The translations under genes and the position numbers were made by a program. DNA of 64,000 nucleotides from Plantimonas leprariae (GTDB lineage: Bacteria > Pseudomonadota > Alphaproteobacteria > Rhizobiales > Rhizobiaceae): NCBI RefSeq assembly GCF_008802405.1, contig NZ_VZDO01000003.1, forward strand, positions 62,001 through 126,000, read 5' to 3'. Below the pieces are notes generated by a model. It did not search any database. It had not been told where the DNA came from and worked only from the letters and a program-made list of their open reading frames with translations. Positions 25,086 through 33,911 of the stretch are shown piece after piece (within the stretch, counting starts at the first letter, position 1; each line of letters opens with the position of its first letter).

Positions 25086-26264
25086 CTATTCGGCCGCCTC
25101 GGCGCGCACCCAGCGGCTCTGCGAGACGATCTTCGCCGGATCGCAGCGCGAGGCGTAGCGGCGCGCCACCTCCACGACCTCCGTCATCAACCCGTCCGAC
25201 AGCCGCGTCGGCTGGAGACCGAGCTTGATCAGCGTGTCGTTGGCGACCACGAGATCGTTCTCGGCCGCCTCCTTCCGCGGATTGTGCTGGTGCTCGACCG
25301 GCACCCCGGTCATGCCGGAGATCATGGATGCGAGGTCGCGCACGCGGTGCGTCTCGGTCATCTGGTTGATGATCCGCACCCGCTCGCCGCGCTTCGGCGG
25401 GGTGGAAGCGGCCTTCTCGATGCACTGGACGGTATCGCGGATATGGATGAAGGCGCGGGTCTGGCCGCCCGAGCCGTGGACGGTCAGCGGATGGCCGATC
25501 GCCGCCTGCATCAGGAAACGGTTGAGGACGGTGCCGTAGTCGCCGTCGTAGTCGAAGCGGTTGACGAGGCGCTCGTCGAGGAGGGTTTCCGGCGTCGCCG
25601 TGCCCCAGACGATGCCCTGGTGAAGGTCGGTGATCCGGAGCCCGTCGTTCTTGGCGTAGTAGAAGAACAGGAGCTGATCCAGCGTCTTCGTCATGTGGTA
25701 GATCGAGCCGGGATCGGCCGGGTAGAGGATCTCGACGTCGGCCGAGACGCCGCCGGAACGCAAGGTCGCGTCGATGTAGCCTTCCGGGATCTGCATGCCC
25801 TTGGTCTTGCCGTAGCCGTAGACGCCCATCGTGCCGAGATGAACGAGGTGGGCGTCGGGCGCGGCCTCCACCATCGCGCAGAGCACGGCGTTCGTCGCGT
25901 TGACGTTGTTGTCGACCGTATAGCGCTTGTGGCGCGGCGACTTCATCGAATAGGGCGCGGCGCGCTGCTCGGCGAAATGGACGATCGCGTCCGGCCGCAC
26001 CTCGCGGAACAGCTCCTCCAGCGCGTCGTAATCGTGGGCGACGTCGATCTCGGCGAAGTCGATCGGCGAGTTGCGGGTCTCGCGCCAGGCCTGCAGCCGC
26101 TCCTCGATCGAGCGGATCGGCGTGAGGCTGGACGCGCCGAGCTCGGCGTCGGTGCGTCGGCGCACGAGGTTGTCGACGATCGTGACCCGATGACCGTTCG
26201 CGGACAGGTGGAGCGAGGTCGGCCAGCCGCAGAACCCGTCGCCGCCGAGGACAATGACTCTCAT
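25086..26264 (-). CDS. sqdB: UDP-sulfoquinovose synthase-like NAD-dependent epimerase (SqdB family)
   Basis: A 392-residue extended SDR. The NAD fold opens VIVLGGDGFCGWPTSLHL, the form seen in SqdB/SQD1 rather than generic epimerases. Other SqdB-like points are VHFAEQRAAPYSM, NNVNATNAVLCAM, HLGTMGVYGYGK, the active-site YHMTK and GLRITDLHQGIVWG. SqdB makes UDP-sulfoquinovose from UDP-glucose and sulfite, the head-group donor of sulfolipid SQDG. It is divergent from a GT4 glycosyltransferase that could be the next enzyme. Extra sqd genes are not in the window, so assignment rests on sequence pattern and neighbour. Confidence 0.82.
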   Translation of the reverse strand: MRVIVLGGDGFCGWPTSLHLSANGHRVTIVDNLVRRRTDAELGASSLTPIRSIEERLQAWRETRNSPIDFAEIDVAHDYDALEELFREVRPDAIVHFAEQRAAPYSMKSPRHKRYTVDNNVNATNAVLCAMVEAAPDAHLVHLGTMGVYGYGKTKGMQIPEGYIDATLRSGGVSADVEILYPADPGSIYHMTKTLDQLLFFYYAKNDGLRITDLHQGIVWGTATPETLLDERLVNRFDYDGDYGTVLNRFLMQAAIGHPLTVHGSGGQTRAFIHIRDTVQCIEKAASTPPKRGERVRIINQMTETHRVRDLASMISGMTGVPVEHQHNPRKEAAENDLVVANDTLIKLGLQPTRLSDGLMTEVVEVARRYASRCDPAKIVSQSRWVRAEAAE

Positions 26265-26378
26265 GACTCTTGACAGCATCTCCCCCCGACCGCCGCGGCG
26301 CGACAGCTTTTTCTCAACTAACATCGTAATGGAGGACATGAAACCTCCGCTCCCAATGGACGGGATACGATTTTGCCC

Positions 26379-27410
26379 ATGCGCATCCTGATCGCGACCG
26401 ATGCCTGGCAGCCGCAGGTGAACGGCGTGGTGCGCGTGTTCGAGACCACGGTCGACCTGCTCCGGGCGATGGGGCACGCGGTGGAGGTGATCGGCCCGGA
26501 CCGCTTCCGCTTGGGTATGCCGGCCCCGAGCTACCCGGAAGTGCGGCTCGCCCTCCCCTGGCGCATCGGGCGGATGATCGAGCGGTTCCGGCCGGACGCG
26601 ATCCACGTGCCGGTGGAAGGGCCGATCGGACTGGCGGCGCGGGCGTGGTGCGTCAGGCGCGGCGTGCCGTTCACGACCTCGTTCCACACGCGGTTCGGCG
26701 ATTATTTCGAGGCGCGGCTCGGCATCGACCGCCGGCACCTCTACCGGATGCAGCGCTGGTTCCACGACGCGGGCGCCGCGTTCATGGTGCAGACGGATTC
26801 GCTGGAGCGGCAACTCGGCGGCTACGGGTTCCGCCGCATCCGCCGCTGGGGCCGGGCGGTGGATACGGCGGCGTTCCGGCCGTGGCGCGACCGGCCCGAC
26901 TTCGATCCGGATTTCCTCGGGCTGCCCCGGCCGATCTTCCTCTATGTCGGGCGCGTCGCGCGGGAGAAGAACCTCGAAGCCTTCTTCGGGCTCGACCTGC
27001 CGGGCACGAAGCTGGTCGTCGGCGACGGGCCGCAGCTCGGCGAATATCGCGGGAAGTGGCCGGCGGTACGCTTTCTCGGCTATCGCCACGGCGACGAGCT
27101 GGCGCGGCATTTCGCGGCCGCCGACGTGTTCGTGCTGCCGTCCAGGTTCGAGACCTTCGGCCTCGTGGTGCTGGAGGCGCTGGCCTGCGGCACGCCGGTG
27201 GCGGCGCTGCCGGTGCCGGGGCCGCTGGACATCCTCGGCGACGGCTCGGGCGTCGGCGTCCTGTCGGAGGATCTGGCGTCGGCTGCGCTCAACGCGCTGC
27301 GGCTCGACCGCGCCGCCTGCCGGCGCTTCGCGGAAGGCTTCTCGTGGGAGAGCTGCACGCGGCAGTTCGCGGCGAACCTCGTGCCGATCGAGCCGACAGC
27401 TTGGAAGTAA
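26379..27410 (+). CDS. GT4 family glycosyltransferase, possible sulfoquinovosyl/diacylglycerol transferase
   Basis: A 343-residue GT-B fold retaining glycosyltransferase. The N-terminal domain has ATDAWQPQVNGVVRVFETT and TSFHTRFGDYF; the donor domain has FLYVGRVAREKNLEAFF, VVGDGPQL and PSRFETFGLVVLEALACGTP with the conserved Glu residues. These features are shared by the SqdX/MgtA-like branch that glycosylates diacylglycerol, and divergence from sqdB (114 bp) supports sulfolipid synthesis. I use the ATG at 26379 (M-R-I-L-I); a TTG six bases earlier is possible. A plain diacylglycerol glucosyltransferase is the main alternative. Confidence 0.85.
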   Translation: MRILIATDAWQPQVNGVVRVFETTVDLLRAMGHAVEVIGPDRFRLGMPAPSYPEVRLALPWRIGRMIERFRPDAIHVPVEGPIGLAARAWCVRRGVPFTTSFHTRFGDYFEARLGIDRRHLYRMQRWFHDAGAAFMVQTDSLERQLGGYGFRRIRRWGRAVDTAAFRPWRDRPDFDPDFLGLPRPIFLYVGRVAREKNLEAFFGLDLPGTKLVVGDGPQLGEYRGKWPAVRFLGYRHGDELARHFAAADVFVLPSRFETFGLVVLEALACGTPVAALPVPGPLDILGDGSGVGVLSEDLASAALNALRLDRAACRRFAEGFSWESCTRQFAANLVPIEPTAWK

Positions 27411-27416
27411 GCCGGC

Positions 27417-27737
27417 TCAGCTTTCGTTCGAGACAGTCTGGATGACCTCGAAGCCCTCGAATTCTGGGTGGCCGAGATAGAGAGGGCGGGTGCCGCCGGC
27501 CTTGGCGTGGCTGGCGCGGAAAGCTTCCGAGAGCGTCCAGTCCTCGAAATGCGCCTTCGACTCCCAGACCGTATGGGAGGAGTAGAGCCGGTGGTCGTCG
27601 CGCTCGGGACCTTTCAGCATGTGGAACTCGACGAAGCCGGGCAGGCCGCGCAGGTTCGTGGTGCGCGTGCGCCAGAGTTCCTCGAACTCCTCCGCTCCAT
27701 CCTTGACGACCTTGAAGCGGTTCATGGCGATGAACAT
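27417..27737 (-). CDS. Antibiotic-biosynthesis-monooxygenase fold, HmuQ/IsdG-like heme oxygenase
   Basis: A 106-residue ferredoxin-like (ABM) domain protein. The sequence FIAMNRFKVVKDGAEEFEELW, with GFVEFHMLKGPE, SSHTVWESKAHFEDWTLSEAFR and a late LYLGHPEFEGFEV, resembles rhizobial HmuQ/HmuD heme oxygenases, with the Asn, Trp and His of the IsdG active site. They open heme to release iron. It stands alone, convergent with the glycosyltransferase (6 bp) and divergent from pepP, without hmu transporter genes beside it. M-N-R-F at 27725 is a possible shorter start. Confidence 0.82.
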   Translation of the reverse strand: MFIAMNRFKVVKDGAEEFEELWRTRTTNLRGLPGFVEFHMLKGPERDDHRLYSSHTVWESKAHFEDWTLSEAFRASHAKAGGTRPLYLGHPEFEGFEVIQTVSNES

Positions 27738-27803
27738 GCGTGCCTCCGCGGTGATTTGCGCCTATGTGGCATCGAAGTTCGAGCGGGGAAAGGGACGGCG
27801 GCG

Positions 27804-29609
27804 ATGAACGAGAGCGAGCAGGCGCAACGCCTCGAGACGCTGCGCAGCGAGATGCGGCGCGAGGATCTAGCGGCCCTGATCGTGCCGCGCGCCGACGAGG
27901 TGCAGGGCGAATACGTCGCGCCCTCGTCCGAGCGGCTGCGCTTCGTGTCCGGCTTCACCGGCTCGGCGGGCATGGCCGCGGTGGGCCGGGAGCGGGCGGC
28001 GCTGTTCGTCGACGGACGCTACACGATCCAGGTGCGGCGGCAGGCGCTGCTAAGCTTCTGGGAATACCGGCATCTCATCGACGAGCCGATCGAGGGCTGG
28101 GCGGCGGCAAACCTCGCGCGCGGCGAGCGGATCGGCTACGACCCGCGGCTCCACACGCCGGGGCAGATCCGGCAGATGGAAGCGGCGCTCGGGAGCCAGG
28201 GGCTGCGGCTGGTGCCGACCGAGGGCAACCTCGTCGACCGCGTCTGGCGGGACCGGCCGGCCGAACCGCAAGGCGCGGTCGAGCTCTGGCCGGAGGAGTT
28301 CGCGGGCGAATCGGCGGCGGCGAAACGCGGCCGGATCGCGGCGGAGCTCACCGAGAAGCACCTCGACGCGCTGGTGGTCTCGGCCCCCGACAACCTCGCC
28401 TGGGCCTTCAACATCAGGGGCGAGGACGTCGCGATGCTGCCGATCGCCTTCGGCACCGCCATCCTGATGGCGGACGGCACCGGCACCTTATTCATGGCGC
28501 CGGAGAAGCTTTCTCCGCAAGTGCGGAGCGCGATCGCGACGGCGGACGGCGGCATCGACATCCGGGAGCCGGCCGAGTTCGCGCACGCGCTCGACGGGCT
28601 GAAGGACCGGCGGGTGCGGGTCGACCGCGCGACGGCCGGCGTCGCGATCATCCAGGCGCTGGAGGCGGCGGGGGCGACGGCCGATGTCGGTCCCGACCCG
28701 ATCTCGCTGATGAAGGCGGTGAAGTCGGAGGCCGAGCTTTCCGGCGCGCGCGAGGCGCACCGGCGCGACGCGAAGGCGGTGGTGCGTTTCCTCAACTGGT
28801 TCGACGGCGAGGACCCGTCGACGCTCACCGAATGGACGGCGGCCGAGAAGCTGGAAACGTTCCGGGCGGGCGGCAACCGCCACCGCGGCCCGAGCTTCGC
28901 GACGATCTCGGCCTTCGCCGGCAACGCCGCGCAGGCGCACTACCATGCCGACGAGGCATCCGCCGCCCGGCTCGGGTCCGACGCGATCTATCTCGTCGAT
29001 TCCGGCGCGCAGTATCTCGACGGCACGACCGACATCACCCGCACGCTCGCGACGGGCACGCCCAGCGACGAGATGCGGCGGCGGTATACGCAAGTCCTGA
29101 AGGGCCATATCGCGGTCAGCCGGGCCCGCTTCCCGCAAGGCGTCACCGGCGCGCAGATCGACACGCTCGCCCGGCAGTTCCTCTGGGCATCCGGCGTCGA
29201 CTACGACCACGGCACCGGGCACGGCGTCGGCGCCTATCTCTCGGTGCACGAGGGGCCGCAGAGCCTGTCGAAACGCGGCACCGAGACGCCGCTCCAGCCC
29301 GGCATGATCGTGTCGAACGAGCCCGGCTACTACAAGGAAGGCGCGTTCGGCATCCGCATCGAGAACCTTCTCGCGGTGGTGGAGCTCGACCCGCAGCCGG
29401 CGGGGGCGGAGCGCCGGACGCTCGGTTTCGAGACACTGACCTTCGTGCCCTACGACCGGCGGCTGATCGACGTCGCGCTGCTGACCACGGAGGAGCGCCG
29501 TTTCGTGGACGAGTACCACGCCAGCGTGCGCGAGCGCCTCGAAGGCGATCTCGAAGCCGCGGACCGGGACTGGCTGATCCGCGCGACGGAGCCGCTTGCC
29601 GCCGCCTGA
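27804..29609 (+). CDS. pepP: Xaa-Pro aminopeptidase (aminopeptidase P, three-domain M24B)
   Basis: A 601-residue cytoplasmic metallopeptidase that removes the N-terminal residue before proline. Two creatinase-like N-terminal domains precede the pita-bread catalytic domain. Metal ligands are seen in YLVDSGAQYLDGTTDITRT (two Asp), HGTGHGVGAYLSVHEGP (His) and NEPGYYKEGAFGIRIENL (two Glu). The length matches the XPNPEP1-like family common in Rhizobiales. I start at M-N-E-S-E (27804), where the family begins, not at earlier in-frame codons overlapping the opposite gene. Confidence 0.95.
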   Translation: MNESEQAQRLETLRSEMRREDLAALIVPRADEVQGEYVAPSSERLRFVSGFTGSAGMAAVGRERAALFVDGRYTIQVRRQALLSFWEYRHLIDEPIEGWAAANLARGERIGYDPRLHTPGQIRQMEAALGSQGLRLVPTEGNLVDRVWRDRPAEPQGAVELWPEEFAGESAAAKRGRIAAELTEKHLDALVVSAPDNLAWAFNIRGEDVAMLPIAFGTAILMADGTGTLFMAPEKLSPQVRSAIATADGGIDIREPAEFAHALDGLKDRRVRVDRATAGVAIIQALEAAGATADVGPDPISLMKAVKSEAELSGAREAHRRDAKAVVRFLNWFDGEDPSTLTEWTAAEKLETFRAGGNRHRGPSFATISAFAGNAAQAHYHADEASAARLGSDAIYLVDSGAQYLDGTTDITRTLATGTPSDEMRRRYTQVLKGHIAVSRARFPQGVTGAQIDTLARQFLWASGVDYDHGTGHGVGAYLSVHEGPQSLSKRGTETPLQPGMIVSNEPGYYKEGAFGIRIENLLAVVELDPQPAGAERRTLGFETLTFVPYDRRLIDVALLTTEERRFVDEYHASVRERLEGDLEAADRDWLIRATEPLAAA

Positions 29610-29691
29610 TGGGCGCAATCGCCGCAGCGGTTCGCCGCCGTCGGCCGGGATGAGGGGTGGCGTGCCGGTCGGGATCGGCTAGGATGCCGGC

Positions 29692-29907
29692 ATGTCATCG
29701 AACCAAAGCCGGCTGCGGGCCATGATGCTCGAGCCGGAATTCCACGGCGGTTCCGAGGATCTCGCCGAACTCGTCGGCGACGCGGCGAAGGCCCTGTCGA
29801 TCGGCGGGTCGCAGCAGGCGGCGAGCGAGGTCCGGCAGGTGGTCGACAGCTTGAAGCACCAGCTCGGGCCCGAAGCAGCGTCGGACCGCGCGTCCACAAG
29901 CTCGTAA
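29692..29907 (+). CDS. Small hypothetical protein (71 aa)
   Basis: A 71-residue hydrophilic protein with two predicted helices (SRLRAMMLEPEFHGG and LAELVGDAAKALSIGGSQQ). I do not recognise it. Support is moderate: an ATG after TAGGATG, GC3-rich codon use like its neighbours and a position between pepP and tal on the same strand. No membrane segment or signal peptide. It could be a lineage-specific small protein. Confidence 0.5.
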   Translation: MSSNQSRLRAMMLEPEFHGGSEDLAELVGDAAKALSIGGSQQAASEVRQVVDSLKHQLGPEAASDRASTSS

Positions 29908-30002
29908 GGTCGCTGCGAAAGCTGCCGCCCGCTCTCGGCTTTGCGGCCGGAACCGCCTATATGTAAGCGGAGTTCCGGATCGTAAGCACGGGGAGAATCA
30001 CC

Positions 30003-30986
30003 ATGCCCAGCAAGCTCGAGCAATTGCGCGAGATGACGCTCGTCGTCGCCGATTCCGGCGACATCGAAGCCGTGAAGCGCCTGAAGCCGGTGGACTGCAC
30101 CACCAACCCCTCGCTCGTCCTGAAGGCGGTCGGCCTGCCGCTCTTCGCCGAGAAGTTCGACGAGGCGCTGGACTGGGGCCGCTCGCAGAACCTCGACGAG
30201 ACGCAGCGCGTCGTGAAGATCGGCGACCGCCTCGCCATCTCGGTCGGCACCGAACTGACCAAGCTGGTCAAGGGCCGCGTCTCCACCGAGGTCGACGCGG
30301 ACCTCTCCTTCGATACCGAAGGCTCGGTGAAGAAGGCGCACGAGATCATCGAGGAATACGAGGCGCGCGGCGTCTCGAAGGATCGCATCCTCGTCAAGCT
30401 CGGCTCCACATGGGAAGGCATCCGCGCGGCGGAGCAGCTGCAGAAGGCCGGCATCGACTGCAACATGACGCTGATTTTCAACAAGGCGCAGGCGATGGCC
30501 GCGGCGGATGCGGGCGCGTTCCTGATCTCGCCCTTCGTCGGCCGCATCCTCGACTGGCACGCGAAGGCGAGCGGCAAGACGTTCACGGCCACCGAGGACC
30601 CGGGCGTCCTGTCGGTGCAGGACATCTACCGCACCTATAAGGCGCACGGCATCGAAACCGTGGTGATGGGCGCTTCCTTCCGCAACACCGGCGAGATCGA
30701 GGAACTGGCCGGTTGCGACCGCCTGACCATCTCGCCGGCGCTGCTCGACGAGCTCGACAAGGACCAGGGCAAGCTGGAGCGCAAGCTCTCGCCCGAATCC
30801 AGCGGTGGCGCCAAGCCGGAGCGCGTCCGCTACGATGAGAAGAGCTTCCGCTGGGCGATGAACGAGGACGCGATGGCGACGGAGAAGCTTGCCGAGGGCA
30901 TCCGCCAGTTCAACGCCGACCTCATCAAGATGCGCCAGCTCATCAGCGAGCGGCTCGGGTCGGGCGTGCGCGAAGCGGCCGAATAA
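30003..30986 (+). CDS. tal: Transaldolase (type 1, TalA/TalB-like)
   Basis: A 327-residue enzyme of the non-oxidative pentose phosphate pathway that moves a dihydroxyacetone unit between sugar phosphates. Motifs are DCTTNPSL near the N-terminus, GRVSTEVDADLSFD, the Schiff-base lysine in RILVKLGSTWEGIRAAE and CNMTLIFNKAQAMAAADAG. SPFVGRILDWH is the phosphate-contact segment. Length and start match E. coli-type enzymes. GGGGAGA before the ATG serves as ribosome-binding site. Confidence 0.97.
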   Translation: MPSKLEQLREMTLVVADSGDIEAVKRLKPVDCTTNPSLVLKAVGLPLFAEKFDEALDWGRSQNLDETQRVVKIGDRLAISVGTELTKLVKGRVSTEVDADLSFDTEGSVKKAHEIIEEYEARGVSKDRILVKLGSTWEGIRAAEQLQKAGIDCNMTLIFNKAQAMAAADAGAFLISPFVGRILDWHAKASGKTFTATEDPGVLSVQDIYRTYKAHGIETVVMGASFRNTGEIEELAGCDRLTISPALLDELDKDQGKLERKLSPESSGGAKPERVRYDEKSFRWAMNEDAMATEKLAEGIRQFNADLIKMRQLISERLGSGVREAAE

Positions 30987-31000
30987 GCCACCGGAAATCC

Positions 31001-31028
31001 GGCCGACGGCGGCTTATCGCCGTCAGCC
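31001..31028. terminator. Possible hairpin between convergent tal and tadG-like genes
   Basis: GACGGCG and CGCCGTC pair around a GCTTAT loop, extended by GGC/GCC on the outside with one mismatch. It follows the transaldolase stop and reaches the TadG-like stop codon. No U tract is visible, so the intrinsic terminator role is uncertain. Confidence 0.35.
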
Positions 31029-32669
31029 GACGATGCGGGCGTTCGAGCAGACGAGATCGTCGACGCGGACGTCCGCTTCGCCAAGCCCGATGCCGGCGAC
31101 GGCGAGGAGCGCGTCCAGCACCTCGTCGGTCGGCTCGGCGAGGGTCGCCAGCGCGGCGCGCACCGGCGCGGCGGCGAGCGGGAAGGCGAGGCCGAGCGCC
31201 CCGGCCCTCACGTGCAGATCCGCATCGTCGAACAATCCGGCGACGAGGCTGGAGGCGAGCGTCCGCGTCCGGACGGTCTTCGTCGCGCCGCTGCCGATCT
31301 CGGCGCCGCGGAAGCTGACGACGGTCGGCGCGGTCTGGCGCAGCGTCGCCGTCGCCGAGCCTTCGACCGTGACGAGCGGCGCGTCGACGAGCCTCGCCGG
31401 CAGAGGCTTGCCGGTGATCGAGAGCTCTCCCAAGGTCGGAGATGAATTCCCGAGCGACAGACGGACGACGCCCGGCTGCACGGCGAGCTTCACCTCCCGC
31501 TTCGCCGGGTCGGCCGAGCAGGTCGCGGCCACGACTTCGGCACGCGCGCCCGCCGCGACGAGTTCCACCGGCACGTCCAGCGTCGCGCCCGCCACGCCCG
31601 CGCCGGCGGTGAGCAGCAGCCGCGCCTTCAGTTGCGCGGTCTCGGCCGAGGCAGCGGCGCCGCCGAGGGAGAGCGCACGGGCGCCGGACTCCGCTTCGCC
31701 GAGAAGAAGGAGTGCTTTGGCTTCCGCTATACCGGGCAGACCGAAGCGTGCCGTCGCGGCGTTGCCGATGCCCCGCTCAGTGAGCGCCGCCGACAGGAGC
31801 GACAGGACGGACAGGCGCGCCGCGAGCGCGCGGTTCGGATAGTCCAGCCGCAGGTCGGCGAAGTCCGGGTCGAGGCCGAGAAGGTCGGCCGGCACGACGG
31901 TGGCCGCGCCGTCCGCCACGTGGCGGCTCGCCTTGCGCATCGTCGCCGCACCGGCCCGATCGCCGTCGCGAGCGAGCTCTCCCGCCGCGACCGAGAGCAT
32001 GACCGACAACGACACCGGGCGCGCCAGGACTTCGCGGGCCCTTGACGACGACGGCAGGCCCGTCGCGCCGGCGAGCATGCGCAGGAACCCGTCCGTGCGA
32101 ACCGTCGAGCGCGCGAGGTCGCGATAGTCCATGACTGTGAGGCCGAGGCCGGAGCCGACGAGCGGCTCCAGCACCGCGTCCGCCAGCGGCGGATCGACGG
32201 AGGCGAGCCGGCTGCCGAGCGCGAAGGACACGGCCGGCAGCGCGACGGCCCGCGCCCGCGCCCCGATCGGCTTCTCCAGCTGGCCGAAGATGCGGGCGAA
32301 CAGCGTCGGCACCCGGCGCGAGGCCTCCAGCGAGACGGCGTTCACCTCGCCGGCATGGCCGAAGCGGGCGTCGGGGTCGCGGCCGCGATCGCCCTCCCAG
32401 CGGCCGAAGCGCAATTCGAACGCCGCGTCCGCCGCGCCGTTCGCCGCCATGACGCGCCGCACGACGCCCGGCGCCTCGCCTGAGGGCTGCAGGACGGCGG
32501 CGAGCGCGGCGGCGTCCACCGCCTTCTGCAGGGCGCGCCGTTCGAGGAACAGCACGCCGGTGTCGACGCCGAAGGCCGCGGCGCCAAGAAGAACCGGCAG
32601 CGCCAGCGCGAAGCCGACGAGGGCGGAACCGTTCCTCGCCACCGTGAAACGGCGGAGCGCCGCGGTCAT
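31023..32669 (-). CDS. TadG-related membrane/pilus protein
   Basis: A 548-residue protein with one N-terminal transmembrane segment right after the start (SALVGFALALPVLLGAAAFG), the prepilin-like TadE/TadG signature, then VDTGVLFLERRALQKAVDAAALAAV. Nearly all of the rest is predicted periplasmic. Tad-type minor pilin-like proteins take part in tight-adherence pili. No other tad/cpa genes lie nearby, so this pair with the TadE-like gene is an orphan. It overlaps that gene by 4 nt. The large C-terminal region is divergent and I recognise no further domain. Confidence 0.75.
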   Translation of the reverse strand: MTAALRRFTVARNGSALVGFALALPVLLGAAAFGVDTGVLFLERRALQKAVDAAALAAVLQPSGEAPGVVRRVMAANGAADAAFELRFGRWEGDRGRDPDARFGHAGEVNAVSLEASRRVPTLFARIFGQLEKPIGARARAVALPAVSFALGSRLASVDPPLADAVLEPLVGSGLGLTVMDYRDLARSTVRTDGFLRMLAGATGLPSSSRAREVLARPVSLSVMLSVAAGELARDGDRAGAATMRKASRHVADGAATVVPADLLGLDPDFADLRLDYPNRALAARLSVLSLLSAALTERGIGNAATARFGLPGIAEAKALLLLGEAESGARALSLGGAAASAETAQLKARLLLTAGAGVAGATLDVPVELVAAGARAEVVAATCSADPAKREVKLAVQPGVVRLSLGNSSPTLGELSITGKPLPARLVDAPLVTVEGSATATLRQTAPTVVSFRGAEIGSGATKTVRTRTLASSLVAGLFDDADLHVRAGALGLAFPLAAAPVRAALATLAEPTDEVLDALLAVAGIGLGEADVRVDDLVCSNARIVG

Positions 32670-33109
32670 GGCACCATCAGCGTCGCGGAGCGCTCGATCG
32701 CGGTCGGCAGCCGGAAGACGGCGTCGAGGATCGGAATCCGCGGCAGGTAGGAGGCGTCGTAATCGACGGTGACGGTGAGCGCGCCATCGGCCTCCGTCGT
32801 CCGGGCGGCGATCAGGCCGGGGCGGATCAGCGGATAGGTCGGAGCCTGGCGCGCCAGCCAGCGCGCGGCCAGCATTTGCCGCTCGTCGGCGTCGAGCCCC
32901 GTCGCCGCGTAGCGGCCGGCATCCGCCGAGAGCTGCTCGACCGAATGGGCGATGCCGAGGAGGAGGCCGCCCTGCAGGATGCCGAACAGGAGCACCAGGA
33001 GCACGGGAGCCAACATGGCGAACTCGACGGCGCCGCCGCCGGCACGGCAGCGCGCGAGGCGGGCGGCGAGACGAAGCGCCGCGCATCGAGGCAATGGGCA
33101 AAATTGCAT
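32666..33109 (-). CDS. TadE-like pseudopilin
   Basis: A 147-residue protein with a basic N-terminus and a single hydrophobic segment GGAVEFAMLAPVLLVLLFGI, the TadE signature with the conserved Glu in VEFAM. The C-terminal part is a short extracytoplasmic domain. It is upstream of, and coupled to, the TadG-like gene. The promoter should lie in the AT-richer spacer 33110-33289 shared with the GNAT gene. A role in Tad pili or a related envelope structure is likely but not shown. Confidence 0.78.
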   Translation of the reverse strand: MQFCPLPRCAALRLAARLARCRAGGGAVEFAMLAPVLLVLLFGILQGGLLLGIAHSVEQLSADAGRYAATGLDADERQMLAARWLARQAPTYPLIRPGLIAARTTEADGALTVTVDYDASYLPRIPILDAVFRLPTAIERSATLMVP

Positions 33110-33289
33110 GAGTGACCCCGAACCATCTTTGATTGCATTTTATGGTGCATGCAACCTCAGGTTTTTGGAAGTGCCGGGTTCCCTGCCGAAGACTGGAAAT
33201 CGGATCGTGGTTGACGATCGGTTTCCGCGCGTCCGGCCGGGCCTGTCGGCCGCTTGATTGTTGTTCGATTCCGGGGGAAGGGATGGGCC

Positions 33290-33757
33290 ATGGAACCGCT
33301 GCCGCATCCCGACATCGAGATCAGGCTTCTCCGGCTGAAGGACGCCCGCGAGTTCGCGCCGCTGATCGCGAACTACAACCAGGCGATGTTCCGCGGCGCG
33401 CCGGGCGCGCCGGACAAGGTCTATGCCGAGCAGCTGCTGCAGGACCGCACGGCCGAGGTGCTGGGCGCGCGGCTCGACGGCGCGCTGGTCGGCTTCCTGA
33501 TGTTCTACGACCTGCCCGATCCCTGGACCGGCATGCGCTCGGGCCTTGCCGAGCACATCTACGTCCACCACACGCATCGGCGGAAGGGCATCGCGCGGGC
33601 GATGGTCGACCTTCTCGCCGAGGAGGCCGACACGCGGGGATGGTCGAAGCTGGTGCTGCACGCGCCGCGCGGCTCGGCCGCGAACCGGCAGTTCTACGAC
33701 CGGATCGCGGTTCCGGCCGACTGGTCGAGCTACGTCATCCGCTTCATCGAGCGCTGA
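33290..33757 (+). CDS. GNAT family N-acetyltransferase
   Basis: A 155-residue acetyl-CoA-dependent acyltransferase. The CoA pyrophosphate loop is HRRKGIARAMVDLLAEEA, preceded by the strand AEHIYVHHTH, with the late motif ANRQFYDRI. The substrate cannot be inferred. The start at M-E-P-L-P follows GGGGGAAGGGATGG, a strong purine-rich ribosome-binding stretch. It is divergent from the TadE-like gene, with 154 bp between its stop and sdhC. Confidence 0.88.
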   Translation: MEPLPHPDIEIRLLRLKDAREFAPLIANYNQAMFRGAPGAPDKVYAEQLLQDRTAEVLGARLDGALVGFLMFYDLPDPWTGMRSGLAEHIYVHHTHRRKGIARAMVDLLAEEADTRGWSKLVLHAPRGSAANRQFYDRIAVPADWSSYVIRFIER

Positions 33758-33911
33758 ACGCGGCCGGCGCGACGTGCTAATCGATTTTGGGGCGGGGCGC
33801 GCTCCTTTGACCGATTCCAGGCTCTTGCATTCGCGCCGCCGATGACCTCTTAACCTCGGATCGGGAAACCGCCGCGGCACGATCTTCGCGGCGGACCCGA
33901 AGGAGTCGCCG

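Noticed and set aside
26265-26378. Pho box between sqdB and the glycosyltransferase gene
   Set aside because: GACAGC occurs twice, but spacing and sequence do not fit an 11-bp Pho repeat.
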